Of a stretch of DNA of 64,000 nt, positions 33,601 through 45,330 are shown piece by piece. Each line of letters starts with the position of its first letter. Position 1 is the stretch's first letter. A program made the translations under genes and the position numbers. The notes below the pieces were generated by a model that was given only the letters and a program-made list of their open reading frames with translations, had not been told where the DNA came from and ran no database searches. This DNA is from Gigaspora rosea (Eukaryota; Glomeromycota; Glomeromycetes; Diversisporales; Gigasporaceae), in assembly GCA_003550325.1 (NCBI GenBank), contig QKWP01000100.1, positions 209,341-273,340 of the forward strand, read 5' to 3'.

Positions 33601-33959
33601 GGGACCTCTTTTCTTCTAGGGCGGGCCAGGGTTGCTTCAATTACTGGTTGTACAGGTTCATCAATTAGTGCTACTACTGGGGCATCAATAGCAGGCTAAT
33701 TGGTCACCGGTTAGTTGGTCACAGGTGGGTTAGTCACAGGTTGTCTTGTTCTCAATCTTTCTTTCACCTGACTTTCTGATTTCTTTTAATTCAGGCAGGG
33801 CCTTTGGGTCGAATATAGTTGGTGTCGAGAAAGCGGGAGCACATATGCATCTTTTTCTTCTGGATAATAACTGATATGATCCAAGTCACATAGATTCACG
33901 CTTCTTTGTTAAGACACAGTTCGGTCAGGTTGGGTATCCGGTTCATTTCTCGAACCTTG

Positions 33960-34490
33960 GTTTGGGTTAGACAGCGGGTTTTGGTTCAAATTTCAATCTG
34001 CAGTGGGCATATTTCTACCGGTAGCTCTTTCGGACATGCAATCACATAAAATGTGTCTGTGTTCTCTACAGGTATAACAGATCAATCGGGCACAATTGTA
34101 GTTATTATTTGGATATAGGTCATTATGACCACTGTTACTATTGTTATTATTACGGGGTCGATTTTCAGTCATTTCTACATGAGCAGCAAGAGCAGTAAGA
34201 ATTTTCTCATAATTTGTTGGCATGGCTTGCATTTGTTGATTTAATTTTTAAATCTATTTCAAGCTTATTTTGTTGGATCCTTTCATTATTTTTCTCCTGA
34301 TAATATCCACCAGCTTCTATCTTTCTTGTACCAATTATGGCTTTTTCGATATTTCGTAGCTCAACAACACTCAACCACGAGGCGATTTTTGGTTTCAATC
34401 CTCCCAAAAATATTTGTACAACATACGTTGGGGCAGGCGGTTGTCAGGGTCTACTCTACACAACAATTTTTTAAAACTATAGGCCTCAAA
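33960..34490 (-). pseudogene. Gag remnant with CCHC zinc knuckle
   Basis: TYVVQIFLGGLKPKIASWLS leads into a Lys/Glu-rich helix and, after a frame change, ALAAHVEMTENRPRNNNNSN and CYTCREHRHILCDC. The last fits CX2CX4HX4C exactly. The N-terminal part of Gag is missing beyond 34480. Confidence 0.75.
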
Positions 34491-34493
34491 CTA

Positions 34494-34799
34494 TATATAA
34501 AATAATTTTTTTAGTAATATATTAAGATTTTTCAAAATCTTAGTTATTTATTGTCTGGAGCATAGCATAGAACAATTTGTTTTTATGTCTGTAATTGATT
34601 CTCACAGTCATGTTCTTATCTATGAATTTTGTCTGTTTATTTCTGTCTTATGTTTGGCTATAAATCACAATATGTTTGATTAACAATATTATATGGGCCT
34701 GTCTATTTACTTCCACAATGCTAATTGGTTAATTTTCTAATTATTAATTAGTAAGCTCCAGACACACAATGCTATGCATTGCCTAGTAGATTACTTGGA
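34494..34799. other. Spacer with a short inverted repeat
   Basis: TGTCTGGAGC at about 34553 is repeated in inverted form at about 34756, each with AGCATAGCAT-like neighbours. This may be a small MITE between the two retroelements. Confidence 0.4.
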
Positions 34800-36860
34800 G
34801 CTGTAGTAAAATGCGTAAAGTTTTATGCTATAATAGATATAGTGAATTAGAGGCAATAGGAATGAGACAAGAATATTTACTTAATAACCAAAGCATTAGA
34901 AAATATGAACTGGTTAAAAAGAAATCTGGCAAAATAAATGGCAAGCTAGTATGAAAGCTAGCTTAAGTAAAGGCTATGTTTGTAGATACATTAACAATAG
35001 AATAGTCTAGAAGGTATATGGAACACAAAGCAGCTAGAAACTGGTTAAAGTATTCAGTTCTTTAAAAATAGCACAGTTGGAAGCTTTGGCAACAATGAGA
35101 GTACTAGAGTCATTTGTGGATTTGTCAAGATATTCTTGGTAATACTGTTTATAGATAGCAAAACAGTATTGAGAACAGTAGTTTATAAGGAAAGATGTCA
35201 ATAGCAAAAAATATTGTGAGGTTCCTGTGGAAGTTTTGTACAAAAATTAATATAGATATTTGAAATTAGGTAGGTTCCAAGCAAAGAGAATCTAGCGGAT
35301 TATTTAACAAAAGTATGGGATTTGGGCAACTGGCAATTAAGCAACCAGGTATTTACAGAGTTGAAGACCAATTGGGAACCAGTATCAATAGATTAGTTTG
35401 CGAATTATTTTATACCAAAAAAATAATTTAATAGTTATTATTTTTGCCCAATTCTGAAGCAGTCAATTGCTTTATACAGAATTGGACAGAGAAAAAGAAT
35501 TATGCATACAATCTCTTTGGCATGTATATCAAGTATTAATACATAGTCATGAATGCAGAGCTTGGTTATTTCTAATTTTTTAGTATAGATCTCAGCACTA
35601 TAGTAGCCAATGTTTTTTGAAGCACCCAAAGAAGTAGTAGAATTACTACTAGCAAAGGAGATCATTATTCCAGGACCATTGAGGCAGAGAGAACCATTCA
35701 AAAATCTGGCTTAAAAACTATTAGCAACAAAAATAGAATAGGAATATATTGATTAAACAAGAAATGATTTGGCATATTGTGCAATTAATAAAAGTTATAA
35801 GAAGAGGCTTGTTAAAGCACAACAATTGTTTGAATGTTTTTGTAGTTGGATGAAAGGTGCAGCCTGTCTAGCAAGTATTGATATAATTAAGACTTTTGAA
35901 AGTAGTTAGAACTGGCAAAGATGTTAACACAGGTATTTGAATATATTAAAGCAATAGATAGAATGCATAGAGAGAAAGAGTTAAGTAATCTAGTAGAGGA
36001 TTTCAGAATAAAAAAAGTAACCAAAGACATCAAGTTGTTGAAAACAAAAGACCATGATACAGAATGGCCACAGGACCTCTAGGACTCGAAGAACTCTGAT
36101 ATAACTCAGAGGTTACTAAAAAAAAATTTTGCATAGAAATTCATCAAACATTGCATTTTTATATAGTAAATTTTTTTTAAATTTTGGTCTATTTTATACA
36201 CCTATTTGGCTGATATTATACAAACTTAGATCTGAGTTGTATAAGAGTTCTTCGGGGTCCTGGACCCTTCCCTTTGTAGACTCTCAAGTGGTACTATGAT
36301 GATCCTCTTATGAAAATAGATCTGATTATGTGGTTTAGAGATCTGGATCTGGTGGCAATAGAGTTTTGTACTATAAGAAGATCAGAAGAGTTGTGTAAAT
36401 TGAGATTGAAGGATGTAGAGAAAAAATCAGATCTGGTATGGTTGAGAATTAAAAAAGCAAAGAATAACCCCCTTTGTGAATAGGAGGTTTGTACTAGTTG
36501 AGCCTGTAGAAAGTAGATTTTGTCCAGTAAGGTTACTAGAAAAATATTTGAGAGTTAGACATATACAGCAGATGATAAGCCCTTATTTTTGACAATCAAG
36601 AGTAGGGAAATATTAGTGGCAGCAATTTTTAGCACTGATAAAGTATATAACTAAATATGTGAAAGTTAGAGGTGTTTTACATTATATAGTTTAAGAACAG
36701 GTAGTGCCACAGTGGCTATGAGAGGAGGATATTATTAACACAGATAATAACTATTAGTAGTTGGGATTCAAAGTAGTTATACTATAACTGAGAGCAGTGG
36801 AGACTATGAAGAAAAGGACCTTAATTAAAATAGGTTTTTACAGTTTATATATAAAAGTGC
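34800..36860 (+). mobile_element. Degenerate DIRS-like retroelement with tyrosine recombinase
   Basis: The plus-strand remnant at 35290-35420 reads ADYLTKVWDLGNWQLSNQVF, TELKTNWEPVSID, a stop, then FANYF. At 35440-35520 it continues NSEAVNCFIQNWTEKKNYAY and NLFGMYIK. This linker (DxFA ... Y ... PF) is the hallmark following RNase H in DIRS-type elements. At 36320-36830 comes a tyrosine recombinase: WFRDLDLVAIEFCTIRRSEE with the first Arg, later LRTGSATVAMRGG with the second Arg, and SKVVILYLRAV-like sequence with the Tyr. An upstream piece at about 35760 reads RNDLAYCAINKSYKKRLVKA. Stops and frameshifts are frequent. A MITE interrupts it at 36071-36266. Confidence 0.65.
36071..36266. mobile_element. 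MITE inside the DIRS-like element
   Basis: The left end AGGACCTCTAGGACTCGAAG plus AACTCTGATATAACTCAG is mirrored by CTGAGTTGTATAAGAGTTCT plus TCGGGGTCCTGGACC. The centre is AT-rich. It lies just upstream of the recombinase part. Confidence 0.8.
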
Positions 36861-36936
36861 TAATTAAGAGTTATAAATTATATATATATGAGCAAAACAG
36901 AGAAAAAGAATACAATTTGATTCTCTTAATGATTCC

Positions 36937-37660
36937 ATATAGTGTTTCTGTAGTTGTTTTTTCATTGTTATGCAAGATGATCAAGTAACAAAATGAAAAT
37001 GCTATAAACAAAGTCATGTGATATTCATTTGTTACGAGATCATGACCTACACCCATACCATCAAATGACTGATTCACAGTATAAGATATTGTATAATAAG
37101 TATCATTTTGATCAATTTTAGTATGATTATAAGCAATTTGTATTGATTGGTAGGCAAGAGTGTTTATTTGAGGAGTAACATAATAAGCAATTTTGTAAAT
37201 ATAATATATTATATGAGTGCTATTTAATAATAGAATTATAAGATTATGGTGTATAGTTATTTAAGAAAAGACAATAAAGTTTGTTTTTCTTATTTTGTTT
37301 TTGCCACTAGCTTGACACAAGTTTAGCTTAGTCATTAACATCACTACTCTTTACTAGGTAAAGTATTTATTTTGTTAGGTTTTTGTGAATTATGGATATG
37401 GCCAATAACTCAAGTAAACAACCCAGATATTGAAGATAAGTACTTTGATAGCCTAAGTAAACAACACAAATATCAAAAATAAGTGCTTCAATAGCCCAAC
37501 TGCTCATCTCAGATATTGAAGAAAGAGAGATAAATATATAGCTAGTTTAGTAATACTAGGAACTATCTGTAGACTACATAAGAGTGAAGTAATATCCCAT
37601 ATAGTATTTCTATAGTTGTTTTTTCATTGTTATACCAGATGATTGAGTGACAAATACAGT
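36937..37660. repeat. Direct repeat pair next to the DIRS-like element
   Basis: About 58 bases at 36937-36995 (CCATATAGTGTTTCTGTAGT, then TGTTTTTTCATTGTTAT) recur at 37598-37655. Split direct repeats beyond the recombinase gene are known for some tyrosine-recombinase retroelements, which would fit. The 600 bases between hold no gene. Confidence 0.5.
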
Positions 37661-37666
37661 ATATAT

Positions 37667-40403
37667 TGTTATGCTCTATTTTTTAAATTTAGTATTATAT
37701 TTTTTTATTATGTATTTCTTATTTTGGCATAGTTGTAGCTTGCTCAGAAGATCAAATTTCCAAACAGGTAATTGAGTCTCCAAACAGGAAATTAAATTCC
37801 CAATTGACAGATTAATTCTCATTTGACAGATCAAATTCCTAATTGGCAAATCAAATCCTCAATCAACATATCAAATTTCCAATCAACAGATTAAATCTTC
37901 GAATAACTAATTAATCTTCTATTCAAAAAATTAAAGCCTATACAAATTAAAAGTATATAAAGGTTTAATTTCTGCTTAGAAGAGTGGTAGATGAGTAGTT
38001 AACAATTGTACTGTATTACCGCAAAATAGCACACATCTGCACTAGGGAATTGACTCGACAAAAAAATTGTTGATCGATGATTGACCCCAAAAAAATTTTT
38101 TTAATCGATCAAAAATCAAGGATGCATGCTTGATCGAGTATGATCGATCAAGTATGTAATTTATGAGCTCGAATAGATATAATCGATCAATCATTAAGTT
38201 AATCATTGATCGATTATTAAAAGTTATTGTCACGTAAGTGGATAATAACTCCCAGGGTTCTTATCATTTTATACTATTTTTTTTTTAAATTAAAATTATT
38301 TCATTTTCATTAAATGTAATACTTCATTCATTTGTTACCTTTTTCTTTAATTTTCTGCGCAGGTCTTCAAAAATTTAATAGTCTGCGCAGATTATAAAAA
38401 ATAATTCCAATATGCTCGCCTAAATATTAAATGCTAGTTAAATTTTCATATATTAAAAGAATACATTCAAATATTCATATATATTTTAACAATGTAATTA
38501 ATAATAGAATTTCTAATATTAACCAGAGGGAAATTTCTCATTACACTTTAAGTAGTTTATTTAAAATATTTAAAAGTCGCTGCATGACAAATTCCCAAAA
38601 TGTCATTACGCAACGAATATGATCAGTCTAACAATAACCATCGCATAAATAACTGCCATTATAAAACCTACCTAAACCTAACCGTTAACCCTACCCAACC
38701 TAACACTAACTGTTCTACAATGAAACCCACCACTTCTTCTCTTGCTTATTATGACGATGTCATTTTTTAGCATGACAGTAGTATTGTTTCAAACATTTTG
38801 TTTGATAATAATTAGTGTAAGAGGCAAGTCGGTGGATTTCTTAGTGTATGTTTGCCTGTGTGCTTTTTTTGGCAATACTATAAGTTAAAGCAATATGACA
38901 AGTAACAGCACCGGAATATGGCAACTCGAGGTAAAGTGTTTTTTTTATTCAATTGTGAACTAGTATTAATGAGTAAGAAGAATATTTAAATAAATATTTA
39001 AATAAACATTTAATTTTTATGAAATAACAAATACAAACCAATTATTCGTATCGATGCCAAGTAACGTAAAAACGAAATACTCAAATTACACTATGAATCA
39101 GGAAAAACAATACTCACAATACACCATAAATTAGCGATACTACCAACGACGTAAATAACAGCATCAAAGAAAGCATCATTATGTAGAAAAAAAAAATTAG
39201 TATACAAGCGCTAGTTAAAGCAAAACGACCTTACGACACCAACAGTATCAGCACACTGTGACTTCAAGTGAAATACCACTACAACGCAACCAATGACGAC
39301 AATAGCAAATGATTGAAAAAGAAAAAGTACAGCACAAAAAAAAAAGAAATTAGTATTCAGGCACTAGTTAAAGTGAAACGACAGCACAACACGAATAGTA
39401 CAGTACCAGTACACGATTTCAAGCAATGCAAAAGCGAATCGGCAACACCAGCAAGGACGACGCAAACTAACGACGATACCGGAAAACAACTGAATAGAAA
39501 AGTACAGTACTACTCACAGGAAAAATTTCGCTATGTAATAAGTGGTAGAAAAAAATAAATTAGTTAAGTAAAAAAAAAACAAACGATGTGAGAAAAAAAT
39601 ATATATCTGATATATTTATACCTGATCTGTGTAACCAGAAACGAAATTTTTCTCCCAGTTAAATTTACTTGATATCAAAAAAAAGAAAAGAAATGTATAA
39701 TTCTAATTAAAGTGGTCACATATTAATCGATCAATATTACTTATTTGACCCATCAGCATCATCAATCATTGATTGACCTATTGTTGCTCGAGCTTATTAA
39801 TTGGTGCTTGATTATTGACCTAAATCGATCAATGATCGAGCATAATAATCGAGTCAATACACTAATCTGCACAGTATTTCAATTACCTGTGCAGTATTTC
39901 GAGTACACGCATGTGTGCTATTTTGAAACTAATCTAGTTTTTATGCAGTATATAAATATTTATTTGAAAATAATCTCCTTAAATAGAAAATACATAGCTT
40001 TGTTGCAAATAATTTCCTAAATTATAGATCTTCAATTTGCTATTCATGTACATATGTACTGTATATAAACAAGTAGTAATCCTGTACAGTATTTATATTT
40101 ATTTATTTATCTATAACAATATACTATATAAGGTGTGCGCTATTTCGGGACACACATAGGTGTTATTTCAAAACCCAGTATGCTATTTTTAGGGATATGA
40201 TTTTTGAAATAGTGCCCATGTGCACTATTCCGCAGTAATATGGTATATAGTATTTAGTATTATTGTATATTGATCAATTTTAATAAATATAAATTTTATA
40301 ACCTGAAACTATAATGTTAGTTTATTGTTTTAAACTATTTACTTTTGTTTATAATTAAACCAAACTAGCACAATTTTGTTAAGCTTTCCAACCAATTATA
40401 ACA
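37667..40403 (+). mobile_element. 5-prime LTR of a gag-bearing LTR element, split by a 2.2-kb insertion
   Basis: 37667-38012 and 40246-40403 together align with 42909-43605. The LTR begins TGTTATG and ends ATAACA. It contains repeated CAAATCxxCAATTGACAGAT-like blocks and the TATA-like AGTATATAAAGGTTTA. The alignment breaks after AACAATTGTAC and resumes at TATAGTATTTAGTATT. Just after the LTR, TTGGTACTAGTTGTG could be the primer-binding region. Confidence 0.8.
38013..40245. mobile_element. TIR element inserted in the LTR, itself nested
   Basis: The left end reads TGTATTACCGCAAAATAGC and the right end is the reverse complement of CATATTACTGCGGAATAGTG. Its interior begins and ends with a second inverted pair: TAGGGAATTGACTCGAC at about 38044 and TCGAGTCAATACACTAATC at about 39850. 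The inner pair is bordered by clusters of TCGATCAA words (38050-38220 and 39725-39845). So one element seems to sit inside another. No transposase was recognised. The 81-codon ORF at 39313 is basic and unremarkable. Confidence 0.65.
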
Positions 40404-42908
40404 TTTGGTACTAGTTGTGTATATTGATTATTTTAACTCACACTTCTTATCATAAAATAATAATTAGTTAAATTATATAATAAATTCGAAAAGTAATAAT
40501 GAACACTTTAATTAACTTTTTCAGGCTATAATAAATGTTTTGGTGCATTTCTGAAAGCCTCAAGTAGAAATAGATTTGGTAAACATCCTGACTTTCATAG
40601 GTGGTAACTAGGGCCCAATAAAATGGTTAGATTTAATTAATCAGGCCTTTGAAGCAAACAATATTTCAGGAATAATAAGGCTTATAGAGCAGGTGTCTAT
40701 TTGTCTGGTTTGGCTGCTCTGTGGTAAAAAAAAACAAAAGAAAGGAATTCATTATTGGAATAATAATGTTTTATATGACCAAAGTTTTATATATTAGTTT
40801 TTTTTGGATTTTTGAACCTTGGTATTAATAGCTTATTGGAATTTGGAGTTGTTGGATTGTTATCAAGGCACTTAAGAAACTGTGAAGCAGTATACCTTAA
40901 TATAATTATGCTATTTTGATAATTAGAAAAAGTTGGAAATCCATAGTAAAGGTCCAAATGTTTGTAAGAGGTGTCCATTTTGATTTGTTGTTGATTATCT
41001 AACAATTCATTCTAGATACTTTTCAAGAAGCCATAAAAAGGGCGCAGATATGTGAATTAATAATTGCATGCAACTGTTCTATGTATGGACTTGAGATAGT
41101 TTATAATATTATCAAACATAGTAGCAGCTCATCTACAATTGCCCAAAATAGTGCCTCTTTTAATACTACAAATAGTAACCCCTGTGCTCTTCATAATAAG
41201 AAACCCACTAGAACAAATAGTTTCTTTATTACAAGAGAATAACTCTGCTATGACAAGCAATGATAATGATAATAATAATTATTACCACCCTTCAACTATT
41301 AAAAACTGCCAAAAAAAAGTAGAATAATTTTTAGATAAGTCTAGGCCTTAAAATAAAATGAGTAGTCATATAAATATAGATAGAAGTAAAAAAAAAGAAA
41401 ACAAAGCCCATTAACATTTTGCCAAAGGTTGGTCTAAATAATAAAACACAAAAAAAAGATAAACCTAAAAATGATGAGCAAAAAGTCCAAGAGAAAGGAG
41501 AAATGGTATTCAAAACAATAGTAATTTAAAAAAAGGAAATTAAAAAGAATATGCTTAATGATTGTATAATAATAGATAATCTAGAGGATCTGTTAAGTAA
41601 TATCCAAACCTTATTTAATCTTGAATATAGAAAGATGAACATAAGGCACCTGTTGATAACTGATTGGTACCTACCTGTACAACCTTTTCTACTGTTATCA
41701 AAATGAAACCAATATTAAAGAAGATAAAGAGGAAAATAAGAATCGAAATATCAAATAATATAAGCTTGCAGATATAGATATTAGCGAGTCAAGAAAAGTG
41801 AATATGTTAACCATAGTAGAACATAACAAAGACAGCATGAAAATGATAGTATTCAATTGAGAAAAGTTAGCAGAAACAGTTTCTAATAAAGAAAAACCCT
41901 TGGTTACTTTTACCAGAATAGAACTAGAATTAGAAAGTACAAGCTGAAGTATTTTTTGTTATCAAAGGCCCATAGAAATGAATTGTAGTAGTACAATATG
42001 TGATCTTAAAACTTGGTAATACAATGCATCAATACAATCAAAGATATATTAATGCAGTAATTTTCTGCCCAAATATAAATAATAGTAATAGAATCAACAA
42101 GTTTGAACATTATTGTAGAAACAAAATAAAGATTAAATAGAATAAATATCACATGCCATGAAGCAAAAGATGATACTCAAAGTTGTACCAAGGATCTGTT
42201 GGATAATAAAGATAGAGAGAATAGTCTTACTAAAAACTGTACAATTCTGGAGGCTGCTTGTGAAACATAAAAGACAAAGATGAAAATATTTAAGACCCAA
42301 AGAAACATAGTTAAATATAGAAGAAACCTATTGGATTGAAAGAATAAAGTTAGTAAAAATTTTAACAAAGCATGTAAATCCTGGATTGCAAAGGTCAAGA
42401 ATATTTGAAGTATTGTGCTAATGGAAAGGTAAAAAGAACCTAAGGATGTAGAAGCACTGCATAATAGAGTAAACAAAATTTAAGCAAGAAATAGAATCCA
42501 GATTGAATTGTGGGAAAGGCCAAAAGCTTGAAGTAATAAGAAAACAAAAAAGCTACAAATAGAAATGAGGATTAATAAATGTAAAATGAAAAAATTAAAA
42601 TATAAGAAAAAAGAAAGAAAGTACATTCCTGAGGAACCCTGATGTAATCATATGACTTTTAGATTTTAAATTTGGAAAAGTCACTAATATGAATATTGGC
42701 AGACAACTACTGTTTATCCACAACAACCTAGATGATCGTGAGAAAAGAATAAGTGTAGTAGAAGCATATAAGCAAAAGAAGAAGCTAAAAAAAACACCCT
42801 GCAAGTATTTCTAGAGTGTTCAGTTGTCATGTAATATGTAAGACCTCGAGATCTTCATGATATTTCTGAAGTAATTGGATTCACTGGAGCTCATCTTAAA
42901 AGGGATAA
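40404..42908 (+). pseudogene. Internal region of the LTR element with a gag remnant
   Basis: Between the LTRs, 40600-41060 retains gag-like pieces: LINQAFEANNISGIIRLIEQ, AYRAGVYLSGLAALW, AYWNLELLDCYQG with ETVKQYT, and DTFQEAIKRAQICELII. This is the order seen in retrotransposon Gag proteins (helical core, then an EAIERAR-type C-terminal helix). Stops and shifts are frequent. The rest (41330-42840) is coding-like in composition but unidentified, and no polymerase motif was seen. The element was probably non-autonomous. AAAAGGGATAA just before the 3-prime LTR fits a polypurine tract. Confidence 0.55.
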
Positions 42909-43605
42909 TGTTATGTACTATTTTTTAATTTTAGTTGGTATTATATTTTTTCATTATATATTTTTTATTTTAGCATAGTTGTGGCTTGGTCAGAAGATCG
43001 AATCTCTAAACAGGTAATCGAGTCTCCAAATAGAAAATTAAATCCTAATTGACATATTAAATCTCTAATCGACAGATCAAATCCCCAATTGATAGAACAA
43101 ATCCCATTCAACTGATCAAATCACCAATCAACAGATTAAAAAGGACCCCAAAATATACATAGATAGGTCTGCTTATTTTTGAGGTTTTTTATGCAAATTT
43201 TTCCTATTTATAGTAATTTTTGCTTATTTTGAAGTTTTTCCCACAGATCTTTCCTTTTTTAGTAATTCTATAATTAACCTGATCTATCTATGTATATTTC
43301 AGGGTCATGATTAAATCTCCAAATGACTGATTAAATCTTCCCATCGAAGGATTAAAGCCCCATATGAATTAAAAGTATACAAAGGTTTAGTTTCTGTTTA
43401 GAAGAATAGTAGACGAGCAGTTAACAATTGTACATAGTATTTAGTATTATTGTAATAATCCAATGTATTGATTTATTTTAATAAAGATAAACCTTATAAC
43501 CCAAAACTATGTGTGTTAGTTAATTGTTTTAAACCATTTACTTTTTTGTTCATGATTGAACTAAACTGGCACAATTTCATCAAGCTCTCCCAACTGATCA
43601 TAACA
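42909..43605 (+). mobile_element. 3-prime LTR of the same element
   Basis: It begins TGTTATG and ends CATAACA, and aligns over its length with the split LTR at 37667-40403. It contains AGTATACAAAGGTTTAG at the TATA position. A MITE interrupts it at 43143-43308. Divergence from the other LTR is considerable, so the insertion is old. Confidence 0.8.
43143..43308. mobile_element. MITE inside the 3-prime LTR
   Basis: GACCCCAAAATATACATAGA at the left is mirrored by TCTATGTATATTTCAGGGTC at the right. GATTAAA stands on both sides (43134 and 43310). The other LTR lacks the insert at this position, which fixes the boundaries. Confidence 0.85.
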
Positions 43606-44664
43606 ACATACATTGTGAATGTAGTGGGTGTTGGGTCTACAACTAAATACAACCAACAACACCACTATTCCAAACAAATGTCCTGTAAGCATGCAAGTCT
43701 CTAGTTCCTCAAATTGGCAGGCAGAAAGAGGTGTGGAAGATTTGGTTTAGGTCTCGAGGTCCTTTGGGTCTGCTGTAACGAGGCAAGAATCGATCGTTAA
43801 GTGACTCAACAATGTCACGTGATCACAGAATTACTATCAGTGTATTGGGGGATTATCAGTTTGTGAGTTATAACAATTTATTAATTCAAGGAACTTTCAG
43901 GATAAACTACTAGAGCTAATACTTCTACTCTAATTTTGAAGGTTATCACTCTACAACGTTGAACTATAACTCTACACTGAGTTATTTGTTCTTCAAACTC
44001 AAGTAAGTTGTTTAAATTTGAACTCTGTGAGTTACTCTTTATTGAGACGAAAAGGGGGTATTATATACTTTTCCCCTCTTAATAAATACATTGATTTTAG
44101 ACCAGCTATACTATCTCTATCGAATTTGTTTCTATCATATGAATTCCTTACCATGACCTCATTTCTTTGGGGCGGAAGGCAGAGGTGGCTTTCCCAAGCC
44201 TCGAGGCGTAAGTGTTGTTAAAAACATCTTGACTTAGTACTGTAATTCACCTTTACTTCACCTCTAATCCACCGTGTGTTAATGCTATATCGTGAGCGAA
44301 ACTAAAACTAGGCTAAGTACATTGTTTACAAAAAGGGGTATAAACAAACATCGATAGCTAAATGCCAAGGGCATAAACTAGCTTTATCTATATGGGCGAA
44401 GCTAACATGTGTGAATCTATTTTCTACGAAAGGGGAAATAAACAAACATGAGCAGCGAGATACCAAGGGCATAAACTGGTTTGTGGCCTTGCTATGCGCA
44501 GTTACCATGTAAATCACTGTGGCAATACCTCACGCTACCTGGGGCTATGCTGATCTTCCGTAACATGTTGTGATTTAGGAGAAATCATACGATCGTACGA
44601 TATAACTAGTGGGAAAATCTCCTGAATAAACAAATAATTGAAAAAAAACTTGAAGCGTAGCCCA
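43606..44664. other. LTR-like and duplicated spacer
   Basis: 43760-44220 has a GC content above its surroundings, a GTCACGTGATCACAG motif and a TATTATATACTTTTCCCC box, like an LTR, but no partner was found. 44330-44500 holds two copies of a unit of about 100 bases (AAAGGGG, ATAAACAAACAT, CCAAGGGCATAAACT). No gene is called. Confidence 0.4.
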
Positions 44665-45330
44665 TCACAACGTACGTATATAAATTCAGCCATAGTTGCA
44701 TAATTGTTAAGTATTTTAAGTATGCGTATCGGATACCAATTCGTATCTCCGCAGCTCAAAAATTATACTGTATGTTATCCGAGTAGAATTATGTGAAATA
44801 TACCGAAATAGCATTTCTTGTTAACAACTATGGCATATGAAATTGTTAATAAACGGCTACATTACATAACAGTAATTCGCAATTTTGTAACTTTAATATA
44901 CTCTGTAATATATTCGAGGTACGGTATTTCAAAAAAAAAAAAAAACATGATAGTGTATAAAAATATAATGGAGATGAAAGTATATAATTTTATCGAACGT
45001 TTCGAAAATAAACGTCATTAATAAAATTCTCTAATGTCATAATTCTATTTCTAATCTAGTTACTTTTCTTTCAGTAGGAATTTGATCATAAAGTAATGAA
45101 TCAGCTTTTGAGACAAATAATCCACATAAATATCACTTTCTATGACCATGAAAATTCCCTGCAGCATCTGAAAAATATCTTGATATTACATTTAAGTAAG
45201 ATATATCTGAAGTAAAATAGTTTGTTTATCTGTAAAGTAGAAAAATATCCAAAATAAATTAAATCTAGAACTTTACATTTATGAAATCATCAGAATAACA
45301 TTTTTTGAATACCAGGAATATATTTATTTG
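44665..45330. repeat. Dispersed duplication of the kinase-LRR upstream region (copy 2)
   Basis: It matches 6238-6900 in the same orientation, starting at CGTACGTATATAAATTCAGC. No kinase gene follows on the minus strand below 44665. The promoter-side segment has thus been copied without the gene, or the gene has been lost. Confidence 0.85.

Larger units (their letters stand above)
28790..34490 (-). mobile_element. Degenerate Ty3/gypsy-type LTR retrotransposon
   Basis: Gag with CCHC knuckle, protease, reverse transcriptase, RNase H and integrase follow each other in Ty3 order on the minus strand, from 34490 down to about 29980. Beyond that a Lys-rich C-terminal remnant (NHKKSSKKKKIKEGSDQDPE) lies at 28800-28900. 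Gag is truncated at about 34480 and no 5-prime LTR is visible. Numerous stops and frameshifts make it inactive. Two smaller repeats have landed in its distal part, a TTGGGACA repeat at 28930-29180 and a MITE at 29686-29847. Confidence 0.85.

Noticed and set aside
35034..35701. Minus-strand ORFs of 69 and 87 codons
   Set aside because: They are antisense to the DIRS-like remnant, which carries recognisable motifs on the plus strand.
38655..38710. CCTAAC-like words as interstitial telomere repeats
   Set aside because: The words (AAACCTAACC, TTAACCCTACC) are irregular and few, and lie inside a nested transposon. No regular six-base array.
43760..44220. Definite LTR call
   Set aside because: Composition and a TATA-like box suggest an LTR, but there is no partner, no terminal TG...CA pair and no adjacent coding region.
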